A stretch of DNA of 64,000 bases from Ancylostoma caninum (taxonomy: Eukaryota > Nematoda > Chromadorea > Rhabditida > Ancylostomatidae). The position numbers were made by a program, and so were the translations under genes. Where the stretch lies: the NCBI GenBank assembly GCA_037903475.1, contig JBAJFG010000498.1:90432-154431 (forward strand), in the 5' to 3' direction. A model generated the notes under the pieces. The model worked only from the letters and a program-made list of their open reading frames with translations. It searched no databases and was not told the DNA's origin. Position 1 is the first letter of the stretch. Each line of letters begins with the position of its first letter. Below are positions 43,166-55,172 of this stretch, in pieces.

Positions 43166-43957
43166 ATGCCTCTCTGTATGTATCGTGATGGTTTTCTTTC
43201 TCTGGGGGATCAGCAACTCCTATTAATAGGTCGAGCGGTGCACAGGGAAGATCTGCAGAATTCTTTCCATTTCTCAGGTTTGACGCATGGCTTTGCTTTC
43301 CCTCCCCAAACACCCGATGGCTATCCAGCCCAGGCCCCAGCACGAGCCTGTCGTAAGGTCGGAACCGAAACGGAGCCCCCTTTGAAAAATCCAGATTTTA
43401 CGAAGCCTCCTTTGAAAATAACTAGAGTGGCCTAAGAGCCGGATGCAGCCTCTTCGAATGTTGAACAGCTGGTTTCAGCTATCATGAAAGTCGAAGAGGT
43501 ATTAGAGAAAAGATGACCATACAAATATGCGGTAAAGTCTGTCCGAAACGACGAGTCCGCTCACGCAGGCGAGATCGCGAGGCGGCGCGGCTCGGACGTA
43601 TGCTGTTAGCTGCCACGTCGTCTACATCAGAGCCAAATCATTGTGAAGATAACGATGAAACGTAATACGCATATTAGAGATGATGACGTGGAGGCTGGCC
43701 AGCAAGGCAGCCTCTGGACCCCCATGTGCGTGGGTGGACTCTCCGTTTCGGACAGACTCCTCTAAAAGAAACAACAGACTCCTTTAAAAGAAACACCAGA
43801 AAAGAAACTTGTCAGTTTGAGGGAAAGAAGGCCACCAGAAAAGAAGCTTCTTAGCTTGAAAAAAAGTTTCAAAACCCCGGGTTCCCGCGCAGCGGGTCGA
43901 TTGGATCGGCGTTCTGTTTTGGAGCGCGGCAGAGCTTCACTAAGCGGCCTGCGATAG
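43166..43957 (+). pseudogene. Decayed reading frame of unknown family
   Basis: A single frame of 264 codons has only four internal stops (43433, 43514, 43607, 43763) before the TAG at 43955, far fewer than expected by chance. It is increasingly basic and repetitive: TETEPPLKNP and PPLKITRVA, then NVEQLVSAIMKVEEVLEKR, and later PEKKLVSLRERR and PEKKLLSLKKS, which look like an internal repeat. No catalytic motif is present. It could be a decayed transposon ORF1/gag or a host pseudogene; I cannot decide. Confidence 0.4.
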
Positions 43958-45550
43958 TACCTTGGAGCGAGCGTAAGAGGAGAAATACTCAGAAGGTAGG
44001 AGGTGATAAGTGATAAGATGTGCGGCATATGATAGCACATACCCACTAGTTTGGGTGTAGGAGGTTGGGAACTTATGCGTTCAAATAGGAAAATTATGCT
44101 CCGGACAGGCTCAGCTTCTATGCCAGCCTGTCGAAAATAGGCTGGCCCCTTTACCGAGCATACAATTTCTTGGTTCACATAAATTTTGTGATCTGACATC
44201 ATACATTTATTGTGAGTGTCATGACACTTCTTCACTCCAAATCTGGTCTCCATCGGTTAAGTCTCAACTTAACGGGAGAGCCCTGCAATCCCTCAGACTC
44301 AGAGTGTGAGCATACACTTTTTTAGTTCACATAAGTTTAGATTGTGCTTTTTAAAAACTTCTAGTGTTCCCTTAGTTCTTATCTCACTGATGATACCAGC
44401 TCAATCCGTGCAGATTCCGCAGCGCAGAAGTCGTTTGAGTCCTCCGAATTATGGGAACCTGTACATGATCTGCTCCAATCGAACTTTTCAATGTGTATCG
44501 CCGCAATTGCTCTGCTCAAGCTATGAGCAGTTCTTTCGCAAGCCCCTTTCGTCTTTCATCGCCTTTATCAACGCATTCCTTTTCTGTGGACCAACGAACA
44601 CCCTAAAGTTTGTTCCGGGGCTCGGCGCCGAACCCCTTTTGCTCCTTTTGCTTTTCGACCCCTCTACAAAGCCCAGCTTGCCCACCGACAGGCCGTGCTG
44701 GGGCCTGATCCAGCCTCAATCCTTTCGTAAGGTAAGCGGGCACGCGAAGGTGCAAACGCAGGGCTTTTTTGCCATCTTCTTTAGATTGAGCCCACCAATC
44801 CGGCCGATCCCCATCTTCAGGACCATAAAAAACTCCCCTTCTGTTCACTTCTTCGAGAGAACCCAGGGTGAGATTCATTGAACGAAAACCAAGCAAACCA
44901 ACGATGGTTAGCGTGATTGGTTATCATATGGACTATGTAATGCTAAGAGAAGCAGGACGCTAAAGTTGGTTTGCTAGCCTGATTTCGCTTGGTTAAGTAC
45001 TCATCAATTCCAGCCTTGGTGTTCTTTTTATCTTGATGATTCTCACACCAACCCACTGTTCCATGATTTTCTGGGCTTTACCCACAAGCGATATTAGCTT
45101 GCTTCGTGTCGCTGCAGAACACGTGAAGTGCATCTTCAAACCAAACAAATTAGAGGCCGAAAGAATACACATTTAACGTGTCAATCACGTTTGAAACCAT
45201 AATCGAGTAACACTCATACATAGGAAACGGAGCGTCAAACGAGACACCAATACTCTTCAGCCACGTCGTAGTTGAGGTCAACTTCTCATGAAAGAAATTC
45301 CTTTCCTTTTTTTCCCGAAGATTTAAACTAAGTTCGATAGCGCTTCATAGGTCATATTCTAGCTCTTGTTTTGCTCTCTATGAATATTATAACCAATGTC
45401 CCCAATTCCTGCTCCCTCTTATTTTCTGTTGCATAAAATGTGACCCTCCAATTCGACGAGAGCGTGTATCTCCGACACCTTCAAGTGTTCCGCCACAACA
45501 GTGGAATAAATGCAGCTCAAGCTGCTGGGGATGTTAAAAGCATCTAAAGG
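43958..45550. other. No supported gene; small inverted repeat
   Basis: A 191-codon frame at 44306-44881 lacks recognisable features, and a minus-strand frame (44603-44896) shares a 23-nt near-identical block (GGCCCCAGCACG..GCCTGTCG) with 43336 in opposite orientation. A short fold-back is at 44883-44998 (AACCAAGCAAACCAAC against its near complement). Confidence 0.35.
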
Positions 45551-45766
45551 GGCTTTCATACATTTGCCGCGGCGGCGCCGCCGCCGCCGCGGCAAATGTT
45601 GCCGCCGAGCGGCATGCCGCGCTTTCACACAAACGTCGCCCAGCGACAAAATACCCCCTCGACCATTCCTTGCCGCTTGCCGCTGGGCGACGTCGCCGGG
45701 CGGCACGACGTCGCCGGCCTATGCTTAACCATGGGCGACTGCCGCCGCGGCAAATGTATGAGAGCC
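45551..45766. mobile_element. GC-rich MITE with hairpin end
   Basis: The ends are inverted repeats GGCTTTCATACATTTGCC and, reversed from the right, GGCTCTCATACATTTGCC, continuing into GCGGCGG. The left end itself contains a perfect hairpin (45561-45598, CATTTGCCGCGGCGGCG and its complement). The interior is GC-rich with repeated CGTCGCC motifs. No coding capacity is supported. Confidence 0.7.
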
Positions 45767-46290
45767 ACTTAAGTGGAAGCCATTACTATTGGAGGGGCAG
45801 AGGTGGATGTCTGCGTCAGGTCCATTTTGGGCTGGAGGAAGCAACTTGACCTGTACGCACAGTTCGAAGACTTATTAGACGATATTTCGTGAGGACCTGC
45901 TCTAGATGTGAAGAAGAAGTACTGCGGATATTAACATTCAGAAAAACCTGAGTCCCGCTAATCCGCTTTGTGAAAATACACTGAATGTTTCGAAAAACCG
46001 CACGAACTTATGGTCCAGCCTAATCGTTTATCTCGAGCAAAGGGTGAGCATATGGGACCGCAGAGTTACTTCGGTTTTATAAATATGTAGTGCATCGGTA
46101 CATATATAGATACTGCGGCTTTTTCGTGACGTTTTTTTTATTGACTATTCCCAAAAATACCCTGTAAATATAATCCTTTTCTTTAAGCTGGTAAAGATGT
46201 GTGTCGAAAATCATATCCACATCCGCCATATTGTGCTTTATCACTTTAAGAAATGTTGAAGTGCAACGCACTTATCTTATATCTTTCTAA

Positions 46291-46590
46291 TGGTTCGAGA
46301 AGCTGAAGTCTGGCAATACAACCTTCACAGATGAAAAGAGAAAAGGTCGACCAGCAAGTTTCGACGAAAAGAAACTTTTGGCAGTCGTGGAGGTGTCAAA
46401 AGCTCGACAACGGAATTACTGGCCGAAGACTCGAACGTAGGCCATTCGACGATCGTTCGTCGTTTCGAAAAGCTCGGCTAAAGTATGGATGTTGGTTGGA
46501 TGGGTCCTCGATGAGCCCTTGTATGACATGCCGGATGTCGAACGTGTGTGATATTTTATTTTCCTGCAGCGAAACGAGAAACTCCGTTCA
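46291..46590 (+). pseudogene. Mariner transposase fragment, DNA-binding domain
   Basis: The plus-strand translation runs RFEKLKSGNTTF, DEKRKGRPASFDEKKLLAVV and then, across a frame change, a LAEDSNV-equivalent, an STIVRRFEKLGK-equivalent and a WVPHEL-like region with later CDIL and RNEK blocks. This is the second helix-turn-helix and GRP linker of a mariner transposase. The catalytic domain is missing: the frame runs into the TTCGAA-rich tract at about 46600. Terminal repeats were not found. Confidence 0.65.
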
Positions 46591-46599
46591 TGAGGAATC

Positions 46600-46790
46600 T
46601 CGTCAATTCCCACTCGAGTTTTACACTCGAAAATATTTTTCCAATTTTCGAATTCCTGGAATCTACGGTTTTTCGAGTATCCGAACTTCCGAATTTTCGC
46701 AACCCACTGAATTTTCGAATATGCGAATGTTCGAATATATTCGAGTAATCGAATATTTGTTCAAAAAACATTCTATTCTGTAATTAAAAC
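46600..46790. repeat. TTCGAATA-type palindromic low-complexity tract 1
   Basis: Dense degenerate copies of TTCGAATAT, TTTTCGAA and TTCGAGTA on both strands. Confidence 0.75.
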
Positions 46791-47814
46791 AAGCATCCAT
46801 GTAGTAGCTAGACAATAAAGAATGCTGCCAATTTACGATGGATATACAAGTGTTTTCTGGAAACTCCTCATTTCCTTATGAACGGAATCCTGACTGCTTT
46901 ATAGCCGATCGTTACAATCAATCAGTTGAACTCCAAGTTAGCTTCAGAACACCAAACATTTGTGAAGACTGTAATCGTTATTCGACAAACCGTGAAGTGG
47001 ATGAGAGGATATGAGGTCATGAAAAGAATGTTCTTTTAAATTTCTCTTGGCAGCAGTTCGATAAAACGAGTCAAGGTACAGGTTGCAAGGATGCTAATGC
47101 GGTGATAATAATGCCTTTTACTGCAGAACGAATTGAATCTATGAACATATAACCCTAAAGCCATTTTTCAACAAAGTGTTAGCAGTATCAACGAAGAACT
47201 GCTCGTCACCTCATTTGTCGCGAGCTCCTCTCACTCCTTTTACCACGGCCAGAACCACCTGCGAAAAATAGAGAATTTCAAGACAAAGAGGTTCAAATCC
47301 ACAGCTAGCTATTTACATTTAGAATATTATCAGGAAAATCATATGTAGCCAGCCCAATGTAGTGGGAGAGGTTGGATAAACGAGAACAACTGAATTGTTA
47401 AAACTGAATTGAAACAGCTGGTTGCTGAACGATCTACGAAATCTCTGGGTGCTTGGCAGATTTTCCTCCCGTCATGTAGACCCTGTCGCAAACCGCAGCG
47501 AGAATCATACCTTGTAAGAAACCATTAGGAACTTCATCACACCTTTCACTAGGCATCGGTTGTCTCCCTAGCCAACGAGCGCTGCTTCTGCTCACCAATA
47601 AATAGCCACGAGTGTTCCCGAGTCTTTGGAGTTTTGAATATACGTAGGAAACAAGTCTATTGCATTCTTTGCAGCTTATGCAGGTTCCATCCACGACAAA
47701 TTTTTAGAGCGATTTCTGGCTATTGTCATCCAGTGGATGGGGTCACGGCCTCACTCACATTGAATTGTTTTTACGAAATGAATGAAGCTCAGATAACTGC
47801 ACAGCTGCGAAGTA
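46791..47814. other. No gene recognised
   Basis: Sequence between the two TTCGAA tracts; only short unsupported frames. Confidence 0.4.
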
Positions 47815-48010
47815 GAATTATTCGAAATATTCATCCTCGAACTTTTGAATATTTGAACTTTCGAATGCTTTCGAGTTTTTGAATATGCGAATTTTCGAAA
47901 ATTACTGATTCATCAAATTTTCGAATATTCGAACTTTTGAATTTTTAGGATCCTCTGAATTTTCGAATGTTCGAACTTTTGAATATTCTAACGTTCGAAT
48001 ATACATTCAA
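47815..48010. repeat. TTCGAATA-type palindromic low-complexity tract 2
   Basis: Same motif class as 46600-46790, about 1.1 kb downstream, with GAATTTTCGAA and GAACTTTTGAATATT units. Confidence 0.75.
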
Positions 48011-48969
48011 ATTTTATCCAATTCGGTCAATACTCTCGTTTCCACTGCCGCCAAAAGCTCCTGGTTGTCGGATTTTGATGGTTTATTACTTCCTTCTTCA
48101 TCTATGAAGCTTGATCGTTCGATTTAAACTTCTTTGACCATCTTCCAACTTGTTCCTTCCCAGAAATTCGTTGAGATTGCGGAATGGCCGTGCTGCATTA
48201 CAACACTTCAACTGGTAAAGCAAATTTGGCGGATATGGACGTGATTTCCGGTATGCATCTTAACTAGTTGAGAAAAGAGAATTACTTCCATGGAAGATTC
48301 TTTTGCAGAAAAAAAGAACGCAATTGTTGATGAAAGAAGATTCGTGAAAAAAAAAACCGCAGTGTCCGTGCACCAACCCAGTAGATATCCTTGCTGACTT
48401 AGATAGTGCTTATTATGACTGACAAGCTTCGTTTTTATTTCGCTGCAAAACGAAACTTTCATAAAGAGGTTGCAGGGAATGATAGAGTGTCACTTACTTT
48501 GAAATATCGCAGTGCAAGTTAGGCTCCATGATGAACAGGCATTGAAAAAAAGCAGTTACAGCAGAAATTTCGGGATTTCCAATAAATGATATAAAAGGAA
48601 GGAAGTAATAAACAACTGGTTCGACGTCTAATTGGTTGGAAAGTAAAGACAAGATAAGGCCAAACGTCGCCTTAATGATTTCCACGAGCTAACTAATACA
48701 GTAAATTTAGAAATATGAGGAAAATACTTGAGTTTTCCACACTAATCCCATTTCGGGGCTTGAACTAGACCGAAATTGTGGTCTTCTTGACCTATCCGGC
48801 CTACGAACCTTTCACCAGTAGTTCCCAGTGGAACTTCAAAAACACCTAATCAAAAGATATGAGGAGAAGAAATAAGGTTGTACATAAATGAAGTGCAGAA
48901 CAAAGTAGGAGATCCAATAAACGGACAACAGACCAGAGCTATAGATGAGCATTTGAAAAGTCTAATGCC
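48011..48969. other. No gene recognised
   Basis: No supported coding sequence. Confidence 0.4.
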
Positions 48970-48999
48970 TTATTTATTTATTTATTTATTTATTTATTT
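48970..48999 (-). repeat. (AAAT)n tail on minus strand, probable CR1-like 3' end
   Basis: On the minus strand, a GCGCACGCTAGCGTGC hairpin precedes an AAATAAAT tract, the same order as at 9335-9374. It may be the 3' end of a second CR1-like element whose body would extend to the right (49000-49250, A-rich on the plus strand). Confidence 0.5.
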
Positions 49000-49623
49000 G
49001 AATGCACGCTAGCGTGCGCCATACAGGTACAGCAGAAGGAAGAACCAAACAAAGCCGAAGAACACGAAAGAAAAATCCTCCAATCTAAAAAAAGGAGGAA
49101 ACCACAGGAAGTATAAAAAAGAGAGAGAAAAAAAAAGAATAAACAAAGACAGGAACTTCAACATTCAAACACCATTTCAATGAACGTCTAAAGCAGAAGT
49201 ATTACCGCACAGTAAACCTTCAGGCAAACTTCTAAATTTGATAATAGTTTTAAAAAAATGAACCCATTCCAGTGTAGGCACGCATCAGCTCAAAGGATTA
49301 GAAATAGCTATCTAACGGCTACTCATGTGGTGCGATAGCCCTACCAAATGAGCTCAGCAAGATTTGTAGAAAAGAAAGCAAGTGAATGGCGTTAGGGAGA
49401 CCGCCACTTCCCACAGCTAAGGCATGCATGGGAAATCCGGCACCAGATTTTCGGATGTTAGGTATTCCCTACCCCTAACAATCTGGCGCCGAACTCACTT
49501 CGCACTTCATATATCGCTACCATCCCGCCTTGTTAGAATGTGGAACACCCGCATTAGGCGTTCCGACATCAGAACCGTAGAGCATGTATTTTCTCTTTTA
49601 CTTTATGTATTAGAGAAATATGT

Positions 49624-50395
49624 ATGGCACTTTGGGAGATACTTCAGCGAGCTGTAGATGCTGTCTCCAATTGGCCACAGCTGTGGAACTGCCATTATCA
49701 GAAACAAAGACAAGGCTTCACATATAGAGCAAAGCAAAACGTTGTCTCCCTACATGCTTCGACAATGAACGATCCAGCCAGCGAACGGAGTCTTGGACTT
49801 GGGATTTCTTGTTGACAGGGAACTCAGCTTTGATGCGCATTGTCATCAGATTAAAGGTAAATAAGGTACTTTACAGTTCCTTTAGAGCGCTCTCTACCAG
49901 GAATCCTTCAGTTTTGCTCAAAGTGTACAAAACTTATATGCTCCTATTCTTGAGTAGTAGTGTAGTGTAATCCCTCTAAGCGCAAGAGTATTTTAGAGTT
50001 AGAAAAGGTTCAGAATACCTTAACACGTAAACTAAGATTAGAGTGGTTAGCTTCGTTTATGATGCAATACCTTGTAGTGAGGTGAGGAATAAAAACTTAG
50101 GACTCCGTATCCTGAGTTGTAGGAGACATAAACACGACTTATTCTTAGTCTATAAGATTCTGCACGAATCGGTTGGTCTCAATCCCGGTAGTATGTTCGA
50201 AATTAGGGCATCAAATACTAGAGGACAAGCCAATAAACTGGTAATTTCGAGGCCAAGAAAAAATGTAAGAAGGTTTTTTGCTTATAAACCAGGTACAGAT
50301 TAGGAAAGACTCAGCAAAAAACAGCCCATTCCTTCTAAGCTCAGATCATTTGAGAGAGTGCCGAATTTATACTTGAGGTCGTGATTTTATTCCGT
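49624..50395 (+). pseudogene. CR1-like reverse transcriptase C-terminal fragment
   Basis: Shifted frames together give the end of a CR1-clade ORF2: LQRAVDAVSNWPQLW, then LDLGFLVDRELSFDAHC, then NKVLYSSFRALSTRNPSVLL, KVYKTY, and a last open piece (50043-50303) with VVSFVYDAIPCSE and LGLRILSCRRHKHDLFLVYKI. The palm motifs with FADD are upstream of the preserved part, so the fragment is 5'-truncated, the usual state of LINE copies. Frameshifts occur near 49860 and several stops near 49970. Confidence 0.8.
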
Positions 50396-51149
50396 ATTCG
50401 GGTTGTTGTTACTGGTTTCACATGATCATCGTTTACTTCGTTGTTTTCTCTTTTACAGTTTTGCATGGTTTACCATGTAATAATGCATACATTCAACCCA
50501 TGTTTCCTTTATGGCATAGTTTACTAATCACCTTTAATGCAGCCCTTTGAGAGGGCTGCATTCAATATGCACGTGGTACACAACTCTAGTATTCTTTGCC
50601 TAAAGTCTACAAGCTCTGCGCATGCTCTACTAATTTTTACCGTCTCTGCAGCAAATGTATTCTCTGTTATATGCCGTGGAATGTTGGATTTACTATTAGG
50701 ATATCTAATAACCTTGAAATCGTGATCATCGGTCTTGTTGAACAGTTCGTAATTAATTTTCTCATTACAAATTCTAACTTTTAGATTCAAAAAATAGTTG
50801 GGTTATGCTTACCATTGATCTTTTCCATGGAAAGGGACGGATGATAAATTTCTTCAAGCACATTTTTAAAATCTCTTGTGTTGCGCAAAATATGTAGCAT
50901 GTCATCTATGTATCTATATGTCCTGTTGTAAGTTAGTGCTGTATTTGCATCCCCAGAATAGTTATGAGAACGGGTCCGTAAAAGTGAAGATTGGTGAGAA
51001 AAATCGTAGGTGGGTCACTCGGCGCGAACTGCAGACTTACGGGATTACGTTTATCTACGAACGACAGAGGAAAAAAGCTTTACTGGAAAATATTCAGTGT
51101 TATCAGCGTAGGTGGAAGCCTGAGTGAAAAAGTCGTCCTGAACATTCAT
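50396..51149. other. No gene recognised
   Basis: Short overlapping frames only. A frame at 50991-51284 enters the left arm of the fold-back described next. Confidence 0.4.
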
Positions 51150-52510
51150 GCATTTAACGATTTTAACAACATTGTTTTCGGAGACTGCAAGATTCTTAAG
51201 GAAGCACGGTTAGTTAGTAATGCTGAAATAGTAGCACTACTGAAAAATGTTCGGAAAGTCGAGCAGAAACGAAAGCATGAATGAGAAACGAAACGGGAAA
51301 AAATGATTTTTTTTTCAATTTCAACGCCTATTTTCAGGAAAATCCGGAACTCCGCCGCAGAATTCTAATACGTGGACGAGTGAACACAATATACTGATTT
51401 TTAAGAAAAGCACTCTTTTTAAGAAAAGTACTCTTTGCATAGATCGTGTGACTAGCTCAGAATAGGGTGCCAAATTTCTGAAAAAAATTCAGAAGCGCAC
51501 AAGTAGGGTTCGCGCCGCACCCCGTCACGGGCGCAGTATTGAAACTTTTTCAGATGCGAGGTACCTAGGAATAAGAGGAGGATTTGCTCTTTCCAACATC
51601 CTGCAGCTTTTCCTAATTGCTTTCGAATCAAGGCCGAAATTTTCCTCCAAAGTTGGACTATTTTCGAAATTAGCGTGCGTTTTCCAGGATTCATTGAAAT
51701 CCGTTTTCGGAAGCGAGGTTGCCAGCGTGTTTAGCTCATGATCCTCCATCGACTGGTAACTGGGTGCAGGATGGATCTTCGCTGGGAAGCTCGGAATGCC
51801 GGTTGGTGAGAACGCTAAGGAAAAAACACAAATTCATTCAGGACCTTGTACGGAAGCCCGTTATAGCATTCTCACCTATCGGCATTTCGAGCTTCCCAGC
51901 GAAGATGCATCCTGCGCCCAGATACCAATCGACGCAGAATTGTGAGCTGAATACGATGGCAACCTCGCTTCCGAAAACAGATTTCAATGAATCCTGAAAA
52001 ACGCACGCTTATTTCGAAAATAGTCAAATAGTCAAACTTTGGAGAAAAATTTCGGCCTTGATTTGAAAGCAATCAGGAAATGCTGCAGATTGTTGGAAAG
52101 AGCAAATCTTCCTCTATTTTCTAAGAACCTCTCATCTGACAAAGATCCAGTATTGAAATCGCGACGGGGTGCGGTGCGGACCCTACTTGTGCATGTCTGG
52201 ATTTTCTCAGAAATTTGGCACCCAATGTTAAGCTTCTCACGCAATCTATGCTTTTCTCAAAAGTCAGTAGATTGTGTTGACTCGTCTACCCATCAGACTT
52301 CTGCGGTGGGATTCCGTATTTTCCTGAAAAAAGGCGTTGAAATTTTAAAAAAAAATTTTTCTCGGGTCGGTTCTCATTTATGCTTTTGTTTCTGCTCGAC
52401 TCTCCGAACATTTTTCAGTAGTGTTGTTATTTTATAATCACTGGTTAACCGTGCTTCCTCAAGACTCCTGCAGCTTACCAAAAATAAAATTGTTAACATC
52501 TCAAAAAAAA
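51150..52510. repeat. Very long fold-back (arms about 600 bp)
   Basis: The left arm (about 51200-51817) and right arm (51864 to about 52480) are inverted copies separated by only 46 bp. Similarity is strong from the centre out to the GTTCGGA-AGTCGAGCAG block (51247; 52408) and then weaker. Both arms encode, in outward-facing copies, a peptide containing EARL-S and LLKNVR-VEQK-KH, so a piece of some coding sequence was duplicated with it. Insertion-type termini were not identified. Confidence 0.8.
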
Positions 52511-53654
52511 AATCTTTTCCACGTTGAAGTCTTTACGGAGATCTGTAATGGGAACATTTGTTACGTTCATATTCCCTTTCTCTACAACAACTATAATACA
52601 TCAAGTCTTCATCCCATAGCGGAGGGAGGCTTCGCCCTCCCCCAACCCAACCCCACCCATAGCAAAAGTGATGGTTCCTCCCAGGGTCGACCAAAAAGTG
52701 AAGGTTGAGTTAGACTCATTCCACCTATGGATAGGAGTCAAACTGGGTCAACGTGAGCAGCAAGGTATGACCTTTATAATGCAGCAATATTTAGGTACTC
52801 AAGGCAATATGACCATTAAAAGTGGTTCCGTAAACAAATTTTTCCCAGTCTGACCCTCAAAAATGTGTGGCAATTTTTGACCATTTTTCACAAATCCATG
52901 CTGCTTAAGCCAGAGGAGCAGGGGTGAGGACCAACCTGCCACTCACTGTACTGGGCAAACTTTGCTCTATTTGATCACAACTCCTTCCAGGGATTAGCTC
53001 ACTTCTTGCTGGAGAAAATGTTCAATTTTCAACATGATGTTGAAAACGCTCTTCGCCACTTGATTGCTACTAGCTTTTCACGTTTCCAAGCTGTTGGCGC
53101 AATTAAGCTGCAGTTAAGATGGCGAGGCTGTGGGGATAGTATAGGAGCACATTTGGATATCTTATACTGCATATTGCTTTAGAAACAAAACCTTCTCATC
53201 CAAAATCGGACGTTTCATACTTAACAACCAAATATTACTTGATCTAACAACCTCGTGGGGGAGACTATATATCATAGCATTAACCCGCTTTGTACATATG
53301 AATCCAAGCCATTCGAAACTGATGCTGAGTGAGAAGGACCAATAAATGCAACGCCTTAGCATAGTTGGTGTAAGAGCGTATCAATTCGTCTTGCATGGAC
53401 ATTTTGAGAAAATGACGGTTGAAGCAATTCTGCCGTGGAAATTTTGCTCTCTTTTGTTTGATTCACTTCTGGGAAATACTGTTATATATTCTAGGCATAT
53501 AGCAGAAGCTAGGCAACTCTCCTGTTAAATCTTTGTATTTGGCATGTTCCTGTGCCCAAATCAACATACCTGCTTTATGTCCTACATTTTATACGTACTT
53601 ATCATTCAACTGGGGGCGTCTTTCCCTCCACCTCCCCCCACCCCAATGAAAGAG
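52511..53654. other. No gene recognised
   Basis: No supported coding sequence. There is a small hairpin (GGGAGGCTTCGCCCTCCC) at 52625. Confidence 0.4.
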
Positions 53655-53889
53655 GATGCGTCGCCGGATTTTCGAAATCATTTTATAAAATAATAGAAAA
53701 CCTTGTGTTAGTTCTATTTTAATTGCTTTTTTTTATTATCGTTTTTGAATAATTGTTATAAATTATTAAAGATTATAATTAATGTCATGTTATTATTTTT
53801 ATTCTCAATCCCGATCCATAAATTGGCGGACGCCCCATTTGTTCCCCCTCGCCCCCCCCCCCCCCATCCAATTACCGGGTCCGCCACAG
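53655..53889. mobile_element. hAT-like MITE, copy 2 (left end degraded)
   Basis: The core CGGATTTTCGAAAT, a CCTTGTGTTAG block, ATTATAATTAAT and ATTTTTATT stretches align in order with 1245-1380. The right end GGGTCCGCCACAG corresponds to the CCGCCACTG end of copy 1. The left terminus is not clearly preserved. Confidence 0.6.
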
Positions 53890-54949
53890 ATGTATACGCA
53901 TTCTGTACAAAAGGACGCCAGTGTTGATAGTGCCAATTACGCTTACGATCGCTGCTTACCAAAACCAGTGTCGCTACGCTGCCCTCCCGCTCGAGAAGTA
54001 TAGCTGCAGCCCACGGAGTTGAGCGGCAGGTCTGATTGAATGGGTCTAAGGCGGGGAACAAAAGACCATTTTCACCGAAGGTCTGCATAGTGCGATTGAT
54101 TGTGGTGCTGAACGCGGACTTCGTAGAAATTAAAGTTTCAAACAGATATCATACTCGTGATTAACACATGAAAGAACCACGGACCAAGTTTCAGAAGATT
54201 CTATGAAACACTATGATTCTGCGAAATAATACAACGTAACCCACCTAACTGTGCAGTAACAGGAATATGGTTCGAAACGAATACGATATTTGTATCCCGC
54301 TGTCTAAACCTGAGTTTTGGCGGGAAAATTCAACTTTGGTATCCTGAAAATGGTGCTGTATCCGAATTCGGATTAATCCGGATTCATTTAAGAAATTTTA
54401 GTAGGACTTCGTTCTCGGAACCTAATAAAACAAGATTTGGGGTTTTGTTCTCAGTATTTGCTATAAAGAGTTTCTACAGCGAATTAACATCTAAAGTTTG
54501 TCTTTAATTCTGAGAAAAGGAGTAATAGCTGATGGAGCAGGCGTCTATCTTCTTTTTCAGCGTTTGTCCCTTTGATGGCAGGGTCTGCTTTCCTGTTCGT
54601 TCTATAACATTATGCATGCAGCGCGGCAAATTTGACGCATCGATACACAATGCAAAACAAGGGGAGAAGAAGATTCCTGGCAAGTAGCGAATGTTTCTGG
54701 TTTTGCCGTCTCGACTGTGGCGCGAACAAACTGTTTTCATTTTCATCGCTTTTACATAACACGGAAACTTTGCAAAATTTTGGAGAGACGATTAACTTCG
54801 CAGTGCTGCAAGCATGAATAACGCCTTTCGTGCGTCGTTTGTTACAGAGGGGGAGGGGCATCCAGTGTAGCAGATATCATCTAATGCTCCATCCTTTCAG
54901 ACTGGTATCAGTTCACCTACCTAAGGATGAACGACTAGGTTTGCCTCTG
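53890..54949. other. No supported gene
   Basis: Frames of 60-83 codons at 54504-54861. An upstream exon of the gene at 55173 could lie here but I cannot identify it. Confidence 0.35.
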
Positions 54950-54951
54950 GC

Positions 54952-55010
54952 GGGATCGAACCTTTGATCGTTTGGGTCACACTGCGCCTCTCGCACTGCA
55001 CCATACGCGC
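54952..55010 (-). repeat. tRNA-like SINE head
   Basis: On the minus strand an A-box TGGTGCAGTGC starts at 55003 and a B-box GGTTCGATCCC at 54962, 41 nt apart. Flanking sevenmers do not pair, so it is not a functional tRNA. Its position just upstream of an exon suggests it lies in an intron. Confidence 0.55.
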
Positions 55011-55172
55011 CTGAGATAAGGAAATAATAGTAATAAATGTAAAAAAAGAAAATGCACAGAGGTCACGCAAAAGCGGTGAATGCTCATCAATTTGTCACTA
55101 CTTTCTGAAGATCTTCGTAAACCACTTATTGTTAAATTGTCAGGTGATTTAGCACATTCGCGAATATTCCAG

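Noticed and set aside
44306..44881. 191-codon open frame
   Set aside because: No motif, no plausible splice context, low-complexity Leu and Pro stretches, and an equally open antisense frame; not distinguishable from chance.
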